Below are positions 45,809 to 53,834 of a stretch of 64,000 bases of DNA, piece by piece (positions within the stretch are counted from its first letter, which is position 1; each line of letters opens with the position of its first letter). The stretch comes from JAVJST01 sp965229715 (GTDB lineage: Bacteria; Pseudomonadota; Alphaproteobacteria; Rhodospirillales; Casp-alpha2). The notes under the pieces are model-generated. The model was not told the origin of the DNA. It did no database searches and saw only the letters and a list, made by a program, of their open reading frames with translations. Position numbers and translations under genes: made by a program. The stretch is taken from assembly GCA_965229715.1 (NCBI GenBank), contig CBDDJL010000002.1:1426001-1490000 (forward strand), in the 5' to 3' direction.

Positions 45809-46585
45809 ATGAGCAATCCGGAACAACATCCGCTCAGCGGTTCCAGCAAGACGCCCGTGTCGCGTTATCTGGGCGAGTCGATCAGAGAGACATCGGGCCA
45901 AACCTACGATTGGCACACCCACGACGTGGGTCAGCTCGTCACGGCCGCATCGGGGTCGATGTACGTCGGCACGCCGAATCGCGTCCTGTTGCTGAGCCCG
46001 GCGATGGCGCTGTGGATTCCGCCCGGGGTCGAACACTGGATGCGATACGGTTCGAACACCGAAATGCGCTACGTCGACGTTCGCCCGGACGAAGCCGAGA
46101 AGGTCGGCGTGGATTGCCGGGTGATGGCCATGACGCCGCTGCTGAGCGCCCTCGTATCCGGCACCATGCCCGACAAGGGGTCAGGCCGCGCGATGGAACA
46201 TAACGATGCGCTGCATGATCTTTTGCGCCATGAACTCGTCGCCGCGCCGGAGGTGCCGCTTTCGCTGACTATGCCGCGAGACCTGCGGATTCGCCGGCTT
46301 GCCGAAGCCGCGCTCGACGATCCGGGAACTGTCGAGTCGGTCGATGCCTGGCTTGCGGACGCGCCGGCAAGCCGTAAGACCATCGAACGACTATTCGCTT
46401 CTGAGACAGGCATGCCGCCGTCGCGCTGGTTGCGTCACGCCCGCGTTCTTCATGCCATTTCTCGGCTGGCTGCCGGGGAAAAAATCAGTTCCGTTGCGTT
46501 TGACATGGGCTACGCGTCATCGAGCGCGTTCACCTACATGTTCCGGCGTACGCTCGGTCGAACGCCGAGCGACTTCGTCGCCTGA
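45809..46585 (+). CDS. AraC-family transcriptional regulator
   Basis: The 258-residue product has an N-terminal cupin-like sensor (WHTHDVGQLVTAASGSMYVGT, IPPGVEHWMRY) and a C-terminal double helix-turn-helix: SRKTIERLFASETGMPPSRW and ISSVAFDMGYASSSAFTYMF, the latter being the AraC signature. It probably regulates the divergent MFS-dtd operon, perhaps with the MFS substrate as its ligand. The start ATG at 45809 lies in an AT-rich region. Confidence 0.88.
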   Translation: MSNPEQHPLSGSSKTPVSRYLGESIRETSGQTYDWHTHDVGQLVTAASGSMYVGTPNRVLLLSPAMALWIPPGVEHWMRYGSNTEMRYVDVRPDEAEKVGVDCRVMAMTPLLSALVSGTMPDKGSGRAMEHNDALHDLLRHELVAAPEVPLSLTMPRDLRIRRLAEAALDDPGTVESVDAWLADAPASRKTIERLFASETGMPPSRWLRHARVLHAISRLAAGEKISSVAFDMGYASSSAFTYMFRRTLGRTPSDFVA

Positions 46586-46631
46586 TCGCGATACGGTTGA
46601 CCGCGTTGACGGAAGCCGTGAAAGTGCCTGC

Positions 46632-46976
46632 ATGGTGACCCGGAAGAACCCGCTAAAGCTCAACAAGTTGCAGGCCCGCACGCTCGCCCTCGCGCAGGTG
46701 CTGGCCGAGGACGACCGGCTCGTCCGGCGCGATGATGCGACCGGTGAAGTGACAATCCTGAAACTGCCGCAGCCGCACGGCGATCATGTCCATGTCGGCC
46801 CGTTCGTCGTGTCGACCCGCGATATCAGCGGATTTTCCAATCCGGCGGTGTGGACGGCGCTCGGCCGCAAGGGCCTCGCCTATGCGGACAACCCGATGAC
46901 CGTGACGCTGACGACCGCGGGCGTCGCCTACGATACCGGCCTCGCGCATCTGTTCCGTCAGGAATCCGATCACTGA
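46632..46976 (+). CDS. Conserved hypothetical protein
   Basis: The 114-residue product begins with a basic stretch (MVTRKNPLKLNKLQARTLAL) and contains the His-rich segment LPQPHGDHVHVGPFVV, then FSNPAVWTALGRKGLAY. I recognise the pattern as a conserved alphaproteobacterial protein of unknown function, but cannot assign a fold. The closely spaced His-x-His residues might bind metal. It follows the AraC gene by 46 bases on the same strand. Soluble, with no signal peptide or membrane segment. Confidence 0.65.
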   Translation: MVTRKNPLKLNKLQARTLALAQVLAEDDRLVRRDDATGEVTILKLPQPHGDHVHVGPFVVSTRDISGFSNPAVWTALGRKGLAYADNPMTVTLTTAGVAYDTGLAHLFRQESDH

Positions 46977-47066
46977 GCGTTCGGGTCGGCGGGCCGGAAA
47001 AAACGGCCGCCCAACCGGTGTGGTTGAGCGACCGCCTATCGTCCTAAAATCGGGATGCCTCCGGTT

Positions 47067-48638
47067 TCAGAGATTTCCCTTGGATAGTTCGCCCGCAAGG
47101 TGTTCGGCCTGCCTGATGGCAAGCGCGACGATGGTTAGCGTCGGATTTTCCGCCGCGCCGGTCGTGAACACGCTGCCGTCGGAGACGAACAGATTGGCGA
47201 TATCGTGTGTCTGGCCCCACTTGTTGACGACACCGTCACGCGCCTTGTCGGACATCCGGTTGGTGCCGAGATTGTGGGTCGACGGATAGGGCGGTGTCGG
47301 GAATGTCCGGGTCGCGCCAACCGCATCGTAAACCGCCGCACCTTGCTTGTAGGCATGATTGCGCATGGCGATATCGTTGGGATGATCATCGAAGTGGACG
47401 TTCGGCACAGGTAGACCGAATTGGTCCTTTACGTCGTGATTCAGGGTTACCCGGTTGGTTTCCTGCGGCATGTCCTCGCCCACGATCCACATACCGGCCA
47501 TGTTTTCGAACTGATCGAGAGCCGTCGTGAACTCGCGCCCCCAGGCCCCGGGATCGAGAAATGCGGCCATGAACGGTAAGCCAAGCGCGAGCGTTTCAAG
47601 TTCGTAACCGCCAACGAACCCCCGCGACGGATCGTGATGCGACTCATCCTGAATGATGCCCGCCATGGTCGTTCCGCGCCAAAACCGGACAGGCTTGTCG
47701 AACACGGCATAGACCGATCCGGTCATGTGCCGCATGTAGTTGCGGCCGACTTGGCCGGAAGAGTTCGCAAGACCGTCAGGGAACATCGACGTCGCCGAGT
47801 TGAGCAGCATCCGCGGGCTTTCGAACGAATTGCCGGCGACGCAGACGACCCTCGCCTTCTGCATGTGCTGGTTGCCGTCCTTGTCGGCATAAACGACGCC
47901 TGTGATCTTGCCCGATTTATCGTGCTCAATCGTCAGCACGTGGGCGTGTTCGCGAACTTCGAGATTGCCGGTCGCTTCGCCGCGCGGGATGTCGGTGTAA
48001 GCGACCGACCATTTCGCGCCCCATTTGCATCCCTGGAAGCAGAAGCCGGTCTGCTGGCACGCGGCGCGGCCGTCATAATCATCCGAGTTGATGGCCATGC
48101 GGCCCGTATGAACCTCCTTGTAGCCGAGCTTCTTGGCGCCGGCTTCTAAGATTTTGTAGTTGTTGTTGCCTGGCAGGCCCGCGCGATCGTCGGTTCGCGT
48201 CACACCGAGCTTTCGCTCTGCCAGCGTGTACCAAGGCGCCATTTCGTCGGCGTCGATCGGCCAGTCCAGAAGGTTGGCCCTCTGTACATCGCCGTATGTC
48301 GTTGCCGCCTTCCATTCATGCGGCTGGAATCGGAGCGACGCGCCGGCCCAATGGGTCGTCGTGCCGCCGACCGTCTTGACGATCCATGCCGGCAGGCCGG
48401 AAAAATCCTTGGCAACGCGCCAGTCGCCGCTAGTCGTCCGGGCGTCGAGCCACGCGAGTTGCCCGAAGCTGTCCCATTCGTCATTGACGTAGTCTTCCGG
48501 AAGATACCGCCCGCCTGCTTCAAGGGCTACGACGCTGACGCCGCGCTGCGCAAGCTCGTTGGCGAGTACGCCGCCGCCGGCGCCGGTGCCGATTACAACG
48601 ACGACGCCATCGTCATTCAATTCAAAGGGTGCGCTCAT
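47067..48638 (-). CDS. GMC-family FAD-dependent dehydrogenase (catalytic subunit)
   Basis: The 523-residue product has the FAD loop VIGTGAGGGVLANELAQRG at about 16-34, a GMC signature VGGTTTHWAGASLRF, a cysteine-rich insertion ACQQTGFCFQGCKWGAK of the type that holds an iron-sulfur cluster in membrane sugar dehydrogenases, and a C-terminal HNLGTNRMS with the active-site histidine region. Such enzymes oxidise sugars, polyols or their acids. It lacks its own signal peptide and probably rides through the Tat system with the small subunit encoded just upstream. No dedicated cytochrome subunit follows. Confidence 0.85.
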   Translation of the reverse strand: MSAPFELNDDGVVVVIGTGAGGGVLANELAQRGVSVVALEAGGRYLPEDYVNDEWDSFGQLAWLDARTTSGDWRVAKDFSGLPAWIVKTVGGTTTHWAGASLRFQPHEWKAATTYGDVQRANLLDWPIDADEMAPWYTLAERKLGVTRTDDRAGLPGNNNYKILEAGAKKLGYKEVHTGRMAINSDDYDGRAACQQTGFCFQGCKWGAKWSVAYTDIPRGEATGNLEVREHAHVLTIEHDKSGKITGVVYADKDGNQHMQKARVVCVAGNSFESPRMLLNSATSMFPDGLANSSGQVGRNYMRHMTGSVYAVFDKPVRFWRGTTMAGIIQDESHHDPSRGFVGGYELETLALGLPFMAAFLDPGAWGREFTTALDQFENMAGMWIVGEDMPQETNRVTLNHDVKDQFGLPVPNVHFDDHPNDIAMRNHAYKQGAAVYDAVGATRTFPTPPYPSTHNLGTNRMSDKARDGVVNKWGQTHDIANLFVSDGSVFTTGAAENPTLTIVALAIRQAEHLAGELSKGNL

Positions 48639-48652
48639 CTGTCAGACCTCCC

Positions 48653-49177
48653 TCAAAGCCAGTTGATGTCGTCGAAGCCACGGTCGATGTAGCCACCCTT
48701 GGAGTAGCTCTCGCCTTCGTAGTCGAATAACGGCCAAACGGCTTTCTGGTTATAGAGGCCGGTGACGAGGCCGCCCCGGATGGTTTGAAAGAACTCGCTG
48801 CTCTCCATCCCGCGAAGGATGTCGACGCGATCGCGCTCCCAACCGATATCGAGGTAGCTGGGAAAGCCCTTGCCACGAGCGGCGGCGTCGAGAATGGTGA
48901 CACCGTCTTCGATCATCTTGGCCGAATCGCCGCTGTCGTATCCTTTGACGGCAGCCGCATAGTACTCGTCGGCCACCTGATCGTGCGGGTAGATATCGCG
49001 GGCCATCTGAATCAGCGTCGCCATCGAGCGCGGGCTTACGTGCGCCAGCTCGAGAGCCCAGGCTGCGTTGCCGCCCGCGACCCAACTGCTGCCGACCGCG
49101 AAAGCCGCCCCGATCGTGACGCTTTTTTTGAGAAGCGATCGCCGCGTCAGCGAAGAGCGATCAATTATCGTTTTCAT
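48653..49177 (-). CDS. Gluconate 2-dehydrogenase subunit 3-like Tat-exported protein
   Basis: The 174-residue product has a twin-arginine signal TRRSLLKK at 11-18 followed by a hydrophobic run and Ala-x-Ala site near residue 41. The mature part resembles the gamma subunit of GMC dehydrogenases (gluconate 2-dehydrogenase, fructose and lactose dehydrogenases), which helps fold and export the flavin subunit. It is 14 bases ahead of the GMC gene on the same strand, so the two form one complex. Confidence 0.8.
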   Translation of the reverse strand: MKTIIDRSSLTRRSLLKKSVTIGAAFAVGSSWVAGGNAAWALELAHVSPRSMATLIQMARDIYPHDQVADEYYAAAVKGYDSGDSAKMIEDGVTILDAAARGKGFPSYLDIGWERDRVDILRGMESSEFFQTIRGGLVTGLYNQKAVWPLFDYEGESYSKGGYIDRGFDDINWL

Positions 49178-49246
49178 CGTGTCACCTCCAATTGACCGTG
49201 TATGTCAGGACAAGCGGCCGCGCCGGCGAACCGGCGGGATGCCCCC

Positions 49247-49642
49247 TTATTGGTAGTGGCCGTGCCGCTGCAGGACTTCGATCTGATAGCCGTCGGGATC
49301 CTGAACGAAGAAGAACTTGGCGATCAGTTCGTCGTCTTCTCTGAATTCGACAAGTTTTCTGGGATTCAGCCCTTCTTTCTCGAAGCGGTCGTGTTCCGAA
49401 TCGATGTCGTCGACAACGAACGCAACGTGACCGTACCCGTCTCCGTGGGTGTACACGTCCTCGTGCCCCTTGTTGATGGTGAGTTCGAGTTCCTGATCGG
49501 TCTCTGCGCCACGGAGATAGACGAGCGTGAACGTTTCCTTGTCCAGGCGTCGGGATACTTTCATTCCGAACGCCTTGGCGTAGAAATCTATTGATCGGTC
49601 CTCGTCGAGCACCCGGATCATGGTGTGAATGAGTTTCGCCAT
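49247..49642 (-). CDS. gloA: Glyoxalase I (lactoylglutathione lyase)
   Basis: GloA isomerises the methylglyoxal-glutathione hemithioacetal to S-lactoylglutathione. The 131-residue product keeps all four metal ligands of the GloA fold: His6, Glu53, His72 and Glu122 (HTMIR, ELELT, GHVAF, QIEVLQ). Its length and the lack of insertions match nickel-type bacterial enzymes. I set the start at 49642 to give MAKLIHTMIR; the extension to 49666 is not conserved. It lies 69 bases upstream of the GMC operon on the same strand. Confidence 0.93.
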   Translation of the reverse strand: MAKLIHTMIRVLDEDRSIDFYAKAFGMKVSRRLDKETFTLVYLRGAETDQELELTINKGHEDVYTHGDGYGHVAFVVDDIDSEHDRFEKEGLNPRKLVEFREDDELIAKFFFVQDPDGYQIEVLQRHGHYQ

Positions 49643-49803
49643 ACGGACTCCTGAACTGCGCGGCAAGGCCGCCCGGCATTCTGCGGCCGGGTCGGACTAC
49701 AGTTCAGGTTAGGGCGTCACAGGAGAACGGCGGTAGTAAGGGCTTACTACAGCAAATCTACGGATGCCGTGCTTCCAGATCCGGTCGGCGCGATTACGGC
49801 GAA

Positions 49804-50121
49804 CTACTCCGCAGCGACCGAAACGGTCTCCGTGGGATTCGTCTCGTCTGCACCTATTGACCCGTCTTGCTGCAACCTGATCAGGCAGGCGGAACGAAGC
49901 AAGGACGTAAAGTTCGGTGCTTCGCCGCGGAGCAAAAGGACTTCGCTATGCAATTTCGAGATGAAAGCCGGTGTCGAAAGGCCCTCATCCTCGGCCATGC
50001 GGTCGAGAATCATCCAGAAGGCATTCTCCAGGCGAATACTGGTGCTTTGTCCGTTCAGACGCAGGCGGCGGGTGTGCGAGGAATAACGCTCCGGGTCTTG
50101 CCCGGCAAACATTTGGCACAT
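49804..50121 (-). CDS. Ribbon-helix-helix domain protein
   Basis: The 105-residue product begins MCQMFAGQDPERY and contains the strand RRLRLNGQSTSIRLENAFW followed by two helices, a pattern I recognise from the alphaproteobacterial RHH_4-type proteins. The ribbon-helix-helix fold usually binds DNA as a dimer; the regulatory target is unknown. It is a single gene, separated from glyoxalase and the sulfurtransferase by about 100-160 bases on each side. The Ser/Thr/Glu-rich tail is likely disordered. Confidence 0.72.
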   Translation of the reverse strand: MCQMFAGQDPERYSSHTRRLRLNGQSTSIRLENAFWMILDRMAEDEGLSTPAFISKLHSEVLLLRGEAPNFTSLLRSACLIRLQQDGSIGADETNPTETVSVAAE

Positions 50122-50226
50122 GAGTTCGTCTCCAGTGCCCCCAGCCCTTTAATCTTCGCGTTTTTTGCTCGTGACCGCAATTCGAATCTGGGCCTGCTTC
50201 GGGGCGGCTGCGGCAGAATACTGACC

Positions 50227-51156
50227 CTAGTTTGCCGCGCTTTGCACCGGCAGGCGTTCATCGGCCGACCACTCGACCATGGAGCCGTCGTAGACCCGCG
50301 CCTTCTTGTTGCCGAGAAGTTCGCTGGAGACGAACCAGCCGAGCGATGCCCAGTGGCCCGTGTTGCAGAAGTTGACCTGCTCCTCGCCATCGCCGACACC
50401 GGCGGCAGCGTATAGCGCCTTTAATTCGGCAGAGGTTTTGAAACTGGCGATACCGTCATTGGTCAATGCGCTTTCGGGGACGTTCTTCGCGCCCGGAATC
50501 GTACCGGCTCGCGCCGCCATCTTGTGTTTGGTTTCTCCGCGATACTGGGTTTCGGGCCGGTGATCGATAACCGCCCGGCCCGCCGCAACGGCAGCCTCGA
50601 CATCCGATTTCGCGGCGATCAATTCGGGTCGAAACGTGCCTTCGAACGTCGCTGGGGTTCGCGTCTCCTCGCCGCTCGCCGTCGGATTGCCGCTCGCGAG
50701 ATAAGCCATCATGCCGCCGTTTAGGATCGAGACCTTGTCGTGACTAAGAACTTTGAAGGTCCAGTAGATACGGGTTGCCGTTCCGACATCAAGCGCCTTG
50801 CCGCCCACCGGCACGATCACGACATGATCGTCATTGGAGATGCCAAGACTGCCAATCAGTTTTTCAAGTGCTTTCCTCGTCGGCAACTGGCCGATCGTCC
50901 CGTTCTCATCTTTCGTCCGCCAACCGTCCTTCAGATAATCGGTCCAGATGGCGCCGGGGATATGGACTTCTATGTAGTCGGCACGGGTGTGTCCGCCCAG
51001 CCTGCCGCGGACATCGAGAAAGACAACGTTCGGCTCGCCGATATGAACTTTAACCCATTCCGCATCGACCAGCGGCGGCACGGTGGTTGCCATGGCCGGG
51101 CCGGCGAACGTTATGGCCACTGCAATGATGGCAAGGAATCTCGTCGCAAATCTCAT
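50227..51156 (-). CDS. Periplasmic sulfurtransferase (two-rhodanese-domain)
   Basis: The 309-residue product has a signal peptide (cleaved near residue 23, AMA-TT) and two rhodanese domains. The N-terminal one has FLDVRGRLGGHTRADYIEVHIPG without a cysteine in its active loop; the C-terminal one carries the catalytic Cys264 in CNTGHWAS. This is the thiosulfate/3-mercaptopyruvate sulfurtransferase (TST/SseA-like) layout. A periplasmic location fits a role in sulfur-compound oxidation or cyanide detoxification, but the acceptor is unknown. It stands alone on the minus strand. Confidence 0.87.
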   Translation of the reverse strand: MRFATRFLAIIAVAITFAGPAMATTVPPLVDAEWVKVHIGEPNVVFLDVRGRLGGHTRADYIEVHIPGAIWTDYLKDGWRTKDENGTIGQLPTRKALEKLIGSLGISNDDHVVIVPVGGKALDVGTATRIYWTFKVLSHDKVSILNGGMMAYLASGNPTASGEETRTPATFEGTFRPELIAAKSDVEAAVAAGRAVIDHRPETQYRGETKHKMAARAGTIPGAKNVPESALTNDGIASFKTSAELKALYAAAGVGDGEEQVNFCNTGHWASLGWFVSSELLGNKKARVYDGSMVEWSADERLPVQSAAN

Positions 51157-51390
51157 GTTTCTGTCCCGTCTGAGGGTTTCGCATCCTTACTAAGGTTGGG
51201 TGACGGGATGCGCCGGTCAAGCAACCGTCAAGGTAGCACCCAGAAGTCCGTCGCTTCTGGAAAAATGCGGTTCGCTCAGTGGCCAAGTTTTTCCGCGTCC
51301 GATTTATAAGGTTTCTCGGGACCGGGCGAAGACGCCGGTCAATGAGAACACACGTGCGCGTAACGTCGCGCCGAACGGGAGTAGCGGATC

Positions 51391-53814
51391 ATGAAGACCC
51401 ATGCCCAGGCAGTCGTCATCGGCGGCGGCCTCGTCGGTTGCAGTATTCTTTATCACCTTGCCAAGCTCGGTTGGACCGATGTGGTTCTGCTCGAGCGCGA
51501 CGAGCTGACGTCTGGCTCAACGTGGCACGCGGCTGCCGGTATCCATGGTCTGCATGACCACAACAACATCTCCAAGATTCAGTACTACACCATGGAGCTT
51601 TACGAAGAGCTCGAAGAGGAAACCGGGCAGGGTTGCGGCATCTTCCAGCCGGGTTCGCTCTATCTGGCGCAAACCGAGGACCGAGAGCATCAGCTCCGCA
51701 TCCAGGCGGCGAAGGCCAAGTACTTCCAGGTCGAGTTTCATGAGCTGTCCGTGGCCGAGGCGCAGGAACTTCACCCGCTGGTCGATTTCGACGGTATCCG
51801 CTGCATCATGTACGAACCGCTGGCCGGCAACGTCGATCCTTCGGGCGTGACCCACGCCTACGCCAAGGGCGCGCGGGATCGCGGCGCGGAGATTCATCGC
51901 TTCACCAAGGTCGAGGAAACCAATCAGCGCGAAGACGGCACCTGGGACGTGGTGACCAACAAGGGCACCATTCATGCCGAGATCGTCGTCAACGCCGCCG
52001 GTCTCTGGGGGCGCGAAGTCGGCCGCATGGCTGGACTCGAACTGCCGCTGATCACCATGGAACACCAGTACTTCGTGACCGAGAACATTCCGGAGATCGA
52101 AAACGCGGGCCGCCGGCTGCCATCGGTCGCCGACCGCGATGGCGAATACTACATGCGCCAGGAAGGCATGGGGCTTCTGTGTGGTGCATACGAGAAGGAC
52201 GGCCGGTTCTGGGCAGAGGACGGAACGCCCTGGGATTTCGGCCACGATTTGTTGCCGGACGATCTCGAACGCATCGAGGAAAACATCATGCGGGCCTGCG
52301 AGCGCGTTCCCGCGCTTGGCGAGGCCGGCATCAAGAAAGTCATCAACGGCCCGATGATCTGGTCGCCGGACTCGTCGGCGCTCTACGGTCCCGTGCCGGA
52401 ATTGAAAAACTATTACTGCTGCAACGGCATTATCCCGGGCTTCAGCCAATCCGGCGGGCTCGGCTCGATGCTGGCGCAGTGGATTGTCGAGGGCGAACCG
52501 GAACTCGATATGTTCCCCTGGGATCTCGCGCGGTTCGATGATGCATGGACGCCGAAATCGTTCGTCATGGCAAAGGCGCTTGATGCCTATTCGCACCGCT
52601 TTAAAATTCATTTCCCCTATGAGGAACGCGAGGCCGGAAGGCCCGTGCGCACGCGCCCTGCCTATGAGCGCCAGAAGGAACTTGGCTGCGTACACGGTCT
52701 CAACTACGGCTGGGAACACCCGCTGTGGTATGCCCCTGAGGGCATGGAACCGGTCGATGAATACGGCTTTACCCGCCAAAGCTGGTTCGAGGCGGTGCGC
52801 CAGGAATGCGCTGCACTGCGCGACGGTGTCGGCATCACCGATACGTCGAACTTCGGCAAGTACCTGATCAAGGGACCGGGCGCCTGGGAATGGCTCGACA
52901 AGCTGGTCGCCAACAAGGTGCCGACGGAAGACGGCCGCTCGTGCCTGACGCCGCTGATCGGTGTGCGCGGCGGTGTCGCCGGCGACTTCACCATCACCAA
53001 GCTGGCCGACGACGAGTTTTTCATGGTCGGCACCGGTATCGGCGAGCGCTATCACAAGCGCTTCTTCGATGCCGTTCCGCTGCCTGACGGCACGACCTGG
53101 GAGTCGGTCACCAACAAACTGTGCGGTTTCAATGTCGCCGGACCGAAGTCCCGCGAGCTTTTGCAGCGCATGACCAACGAGGACATGTCGAACGACAACT
53201 GGAAGTTTATGCGGTCCCGGAAAATCACCGTTGGCGGCGTCGACTGCGTCGCGCTTCGCGTCTCGTTTACCGGCGATTTGGGCTGGGAACTTTACCACGA
53301 CGAGTCGGACCAACTGGCATTGTTCGATGCGCTGCTCGAAACCGGGAAAGATCTCGGCGTTCGACCGGTCGGCGGCCGCTCGCTGCTGTCGCTTCGCGTC
53401 GAGAAAGGCTACGGCAGCTGGAGCCGCGAGTATTCGCCCGAGTACTGGCCGCAGGAAGTCGGCCTCGAACGCTTGATCAAGCTCGACAAGGGCGATTTCC
53501 TGAACAAGGAAGCCTACGAAAAGATCAAGGATAACAAGCCGCGTGAGATGCTGATGGTCTTCACGGTCGAAACCGAGGACGCGGACGCTGTCGGCGGCGA
53601 GCCGATTTTCGCACTCGACGGGACACCCGTCGGCCGTGTCAGTTCCGGCGCCTACGGTTTTTCGGTCGACAAGTCTGTTGCCCTGGGCTTCGTGAAGACC
53701 GATTTCGCCAAGCCCGGCGATCAGTTCGATATCGCTATCCTCGGCAAGCCACATCGTGCGACGTTGCTGAACGAGCCGCCGTTCGATCCTGAGGGTGCAC
53801 GGCTCAGGGGCTAA
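51391..53814 (+). CDS. FAD-dependent dehydrogenase fused to a GcvT domain (dimethylglycine/sarcosine dehydrogenase-like)
   Basis: The 807-residue product has an N-terminal DAO-type FAD domain with GGGLVGCSILYHLAKLG at 11-27 and STWHAAAG at 43-50, whose His46 matches the residue that covalently holds FAD in dimethylglycine and sarcosine dehydrogenases. The C-terminal half is a folate-binding aminomethyltransferase domain (FTGDLGWELYHDESDQ, SLLSLRVEKGYGSW). The enzyme should oxidatively demethylate an N-methyl amino compound and pass the C1 unit to tetrahydrofolate. It lies 20 bases ahead of a DddP-like gene on the same strand, so they are likely co-expressed. Confidence 0.85.
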   Translation: MKTHAQAVVIGGGLVGCSILYHLAKLGWTDVVLLERDELTSGSTWHAAAGIHGLHDHNNISKIQYYTMELYEELEEETGQGCGIFQPGSLYLAQTEDREHQLRIQAAKAKYFQVEFHELSVAEAQELHPLVDFDGIRCIMYEPLAGNVDPSGVTHAYAKGARDRGAEIHRFTKVEETNQREDGTWDVVTNKGTIHAEIVVNAAGLWGREVGRMAGLELPLITMEHQYFVTENIPEIENAGRRLPSVADRDGEYYMRQEGMGLLCGAYEKDGRFWAEDGTPWDFGHDLLPDDLERIEENIMRACERVPALGEAGIKKVINGPMIWSPDSSALYGPVPELKNYYCCNGIIPGFSQSGGLGSMLAQWIVEGEPELDMFPWDLARFDDAWTPKSFVMAKALDAYSHRFKIHFPYEEREAGRPVRTRPAYERQKELGCVHGLNYGWEHPLWYAPEGMEPVDEYGFTRQSWFEAVRQECAALRDGVGITDTSNFGKYLIKGPGAWEWLDKLVANKVPTEDGRSCLTPLIGVRGGVAGDFTITKLADDEFFMVGTGIGERYHKRFFDAVPLPDGTTWESVTNKLCGFNVAGPKSRELLQRMTNEDMSNDNWKFMRSRKITVGGVDCVALRVSFTGDLGWELYHDESDQLALFDALLETGKDLGVRPVGGRSLLSLRVEKGYGSWSREYSPEYWPQEVGLERLIKLDKGDFLNKEAYEKIKDNKPREMLMVFTVETEDADAVGGEPIFALDGTPVGRVSSGAYGFSVDKSVALGFVKTDFAKPGDQFDIAILGKPHRATLLNEPPFDPEGARLRG

Positions 53815-53834
53815 GCAGTAACGCAGAGAGGGAC

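Noticed and set aside
51157..51390. Possible glycine riboswitch upstream of the FAD/GcvT gene
   Set aside because: No aptamer-like core pair of motifs found in the 234-base leader; only an ordinary purine-rich ribosome site is visible.
51517..53754. Long open frame on the minus strand opposite the FAD/GcvT dehydrogenase gene
   Set aside because: It is a composition-driven mirror of a well-supported gene; its translation has no recognisable domain and the plus-strand frame carries clear motifs.
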